The notes under the pieces are model-generated. The model had not been told where the DNA came from and made no database searches. It saw only the letters and a program-made list of their open reading frames with translations. From assembly GCA_018609665.1 (NCBI GenBank), contig JAHENN010000295.1, forward strand, positions 1 to 5,148: a DNA stretch of 5,148 bases, written 5' to 3'. A program made the translations under genes and the position numbers. Of this stretch, positions 4,893 to 5,148 are shown one piece after another. This stretch comes from Haloarculaceae archaeon. Lineage in GTDB: Archaea; Halobacteriota; Halobacteria; Halobacteriales; Haloarculaceae. How positions within the stretch are numbered: position 1 is the first letter of the stretch; each line of letters opens with the position of its first letter.

Positions 4893-5148
4893 CTACCCGA
4901 CGGCGGTCGCCCGCTCCAGCGCCGCCCGGGCCTCCTCGGACCACGCCGAGCAGTCCGTCGTCGCGACGTGGAGCCGGCGACATGCCGGCGCCGGGGGCGT
5001 CCCGCTCACCGAGACGACCGGTCGGCTCCGGCGCTCCCACGACAGCGTCCAGTCGACCGGCGGCTCGACCCGGACGTACCGCGTCGCGTCGTCGGCCCCG
5101 AGCGCCGACAGGGGACGCCGCTCGCGGCCGGCTGTCGCCCGGCGGTCG
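4893..5148 (-). CDS. Unrecognised hypothetical protein (C-terminal part)
   Basis: The minus strand is open from the right window edge to a TAG at 4893-4895, giving 84 complete residues and a leading partial codon; no start lies inside the window. Nearly every codon in this frame ends in G or C, and the composition changes sensibly along the protein, which supports real coding. The tail contains RYVRVEPPVDWTLSW, then RRSRPVVSVSG, a CRRLHVATTDCSAW segment and a final acidic helix EEARAALERATAVG. Alternating hydrophobic residues around the Val-rich parts suggest a small beta domain followed by one helix. I recognise no family or catalytic motif and infer no function. It converges on the PPOX-like gene with a 6-base gap and no visible terminator between them. 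Confidence 0.7.
   Translation of the reverse strand, partial: DRRATAGRERRPLSALGADDATRYVRVEPPVDWTLSWERRSRPVVSVSGTPPAPACRRLHVATTDCSAWSEEARAALERATAVG

Noticed and set aside
1..5148. CRISPR array, transposon ends, tRNA or rRNA genes
   Set aside because: I found no regularly spaced repeats, transposase-like proteins, terminal inverted repeats or cloverleaf-like stretches; almost all of the window is accounted for by protein genes.

Overview
The window reads as haloarchaeal (class Halobacteria) chromosome. It is very GC-rich with nearly saturated G/C at third codon positions, the predicted proteins are rich in Asp and Glu, the promoters look archaeal (TTGAAGC followed by ACTTATG about 27 bases before an ATG, typical of leaderless haloarchaeal transcripts), and genes are packed with gaps of only 6 to 60 bases except at two divergent control regions. 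The genus cannot be fixed from the sequence. There is no mobile element, CRISPR array, tRNA or rRNA gene.

Layout from left to right. (1) Positions 1-392, minus strand: the N-terminal 130 residues of an acidic, helical, coiled-coil-like protein of unknown function, cut by the window edge. (2) 393-544: a divergent control region with matched ACTTATGT elements facing each way, an A/T-rich island and an imperfect 21-bp dyad. (3) 545-1282 and 1342-2085, plus strand: a DUF429-family protein with an RNase H-like fold, then a sugar phosphate isomerase/epimerase-like TIM-barrel protein. Both lack residues that are normally conserved in their families' active sites. (4) 2094-2747 and 2769-4298, minus strand, probably one transcript: a photolyase of the iron-sulfur (FeS-BCP/CryPro, PhrB-like) class followed 21 bases later by a type 1 RNase H (RNase HI) homologue. 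(5) 4299-4436: a second divergent control region with a 27-bp interrupted dyad over the likely promoter of the next gene. (6) 4437-4886, plus strand: a pyridoxamine 5'-phosphate oxidase-like flavin-binding split-barrel protein. (7) 4893-5148, minus strand: the C-terminal 85 codons of an unrecognised protein that runs off the right edge.

Functionally, the right half groups a predicted flavin/FeS-dependent DNA repair enzyme with an RNA:DNA hybrid nuclease on one strand and a predicted flavin-binding protein divergently on the other. This fits DNA repair and light or redox stress, but the shared role is inference. I see no clear new multi-gene system. The best leads are the DUF429 protein with several missing active-site residues, the TIM-barrel protein with His replaced by Tyr at a metal-ligand position, and the dyads in the two divergent promoter regions.
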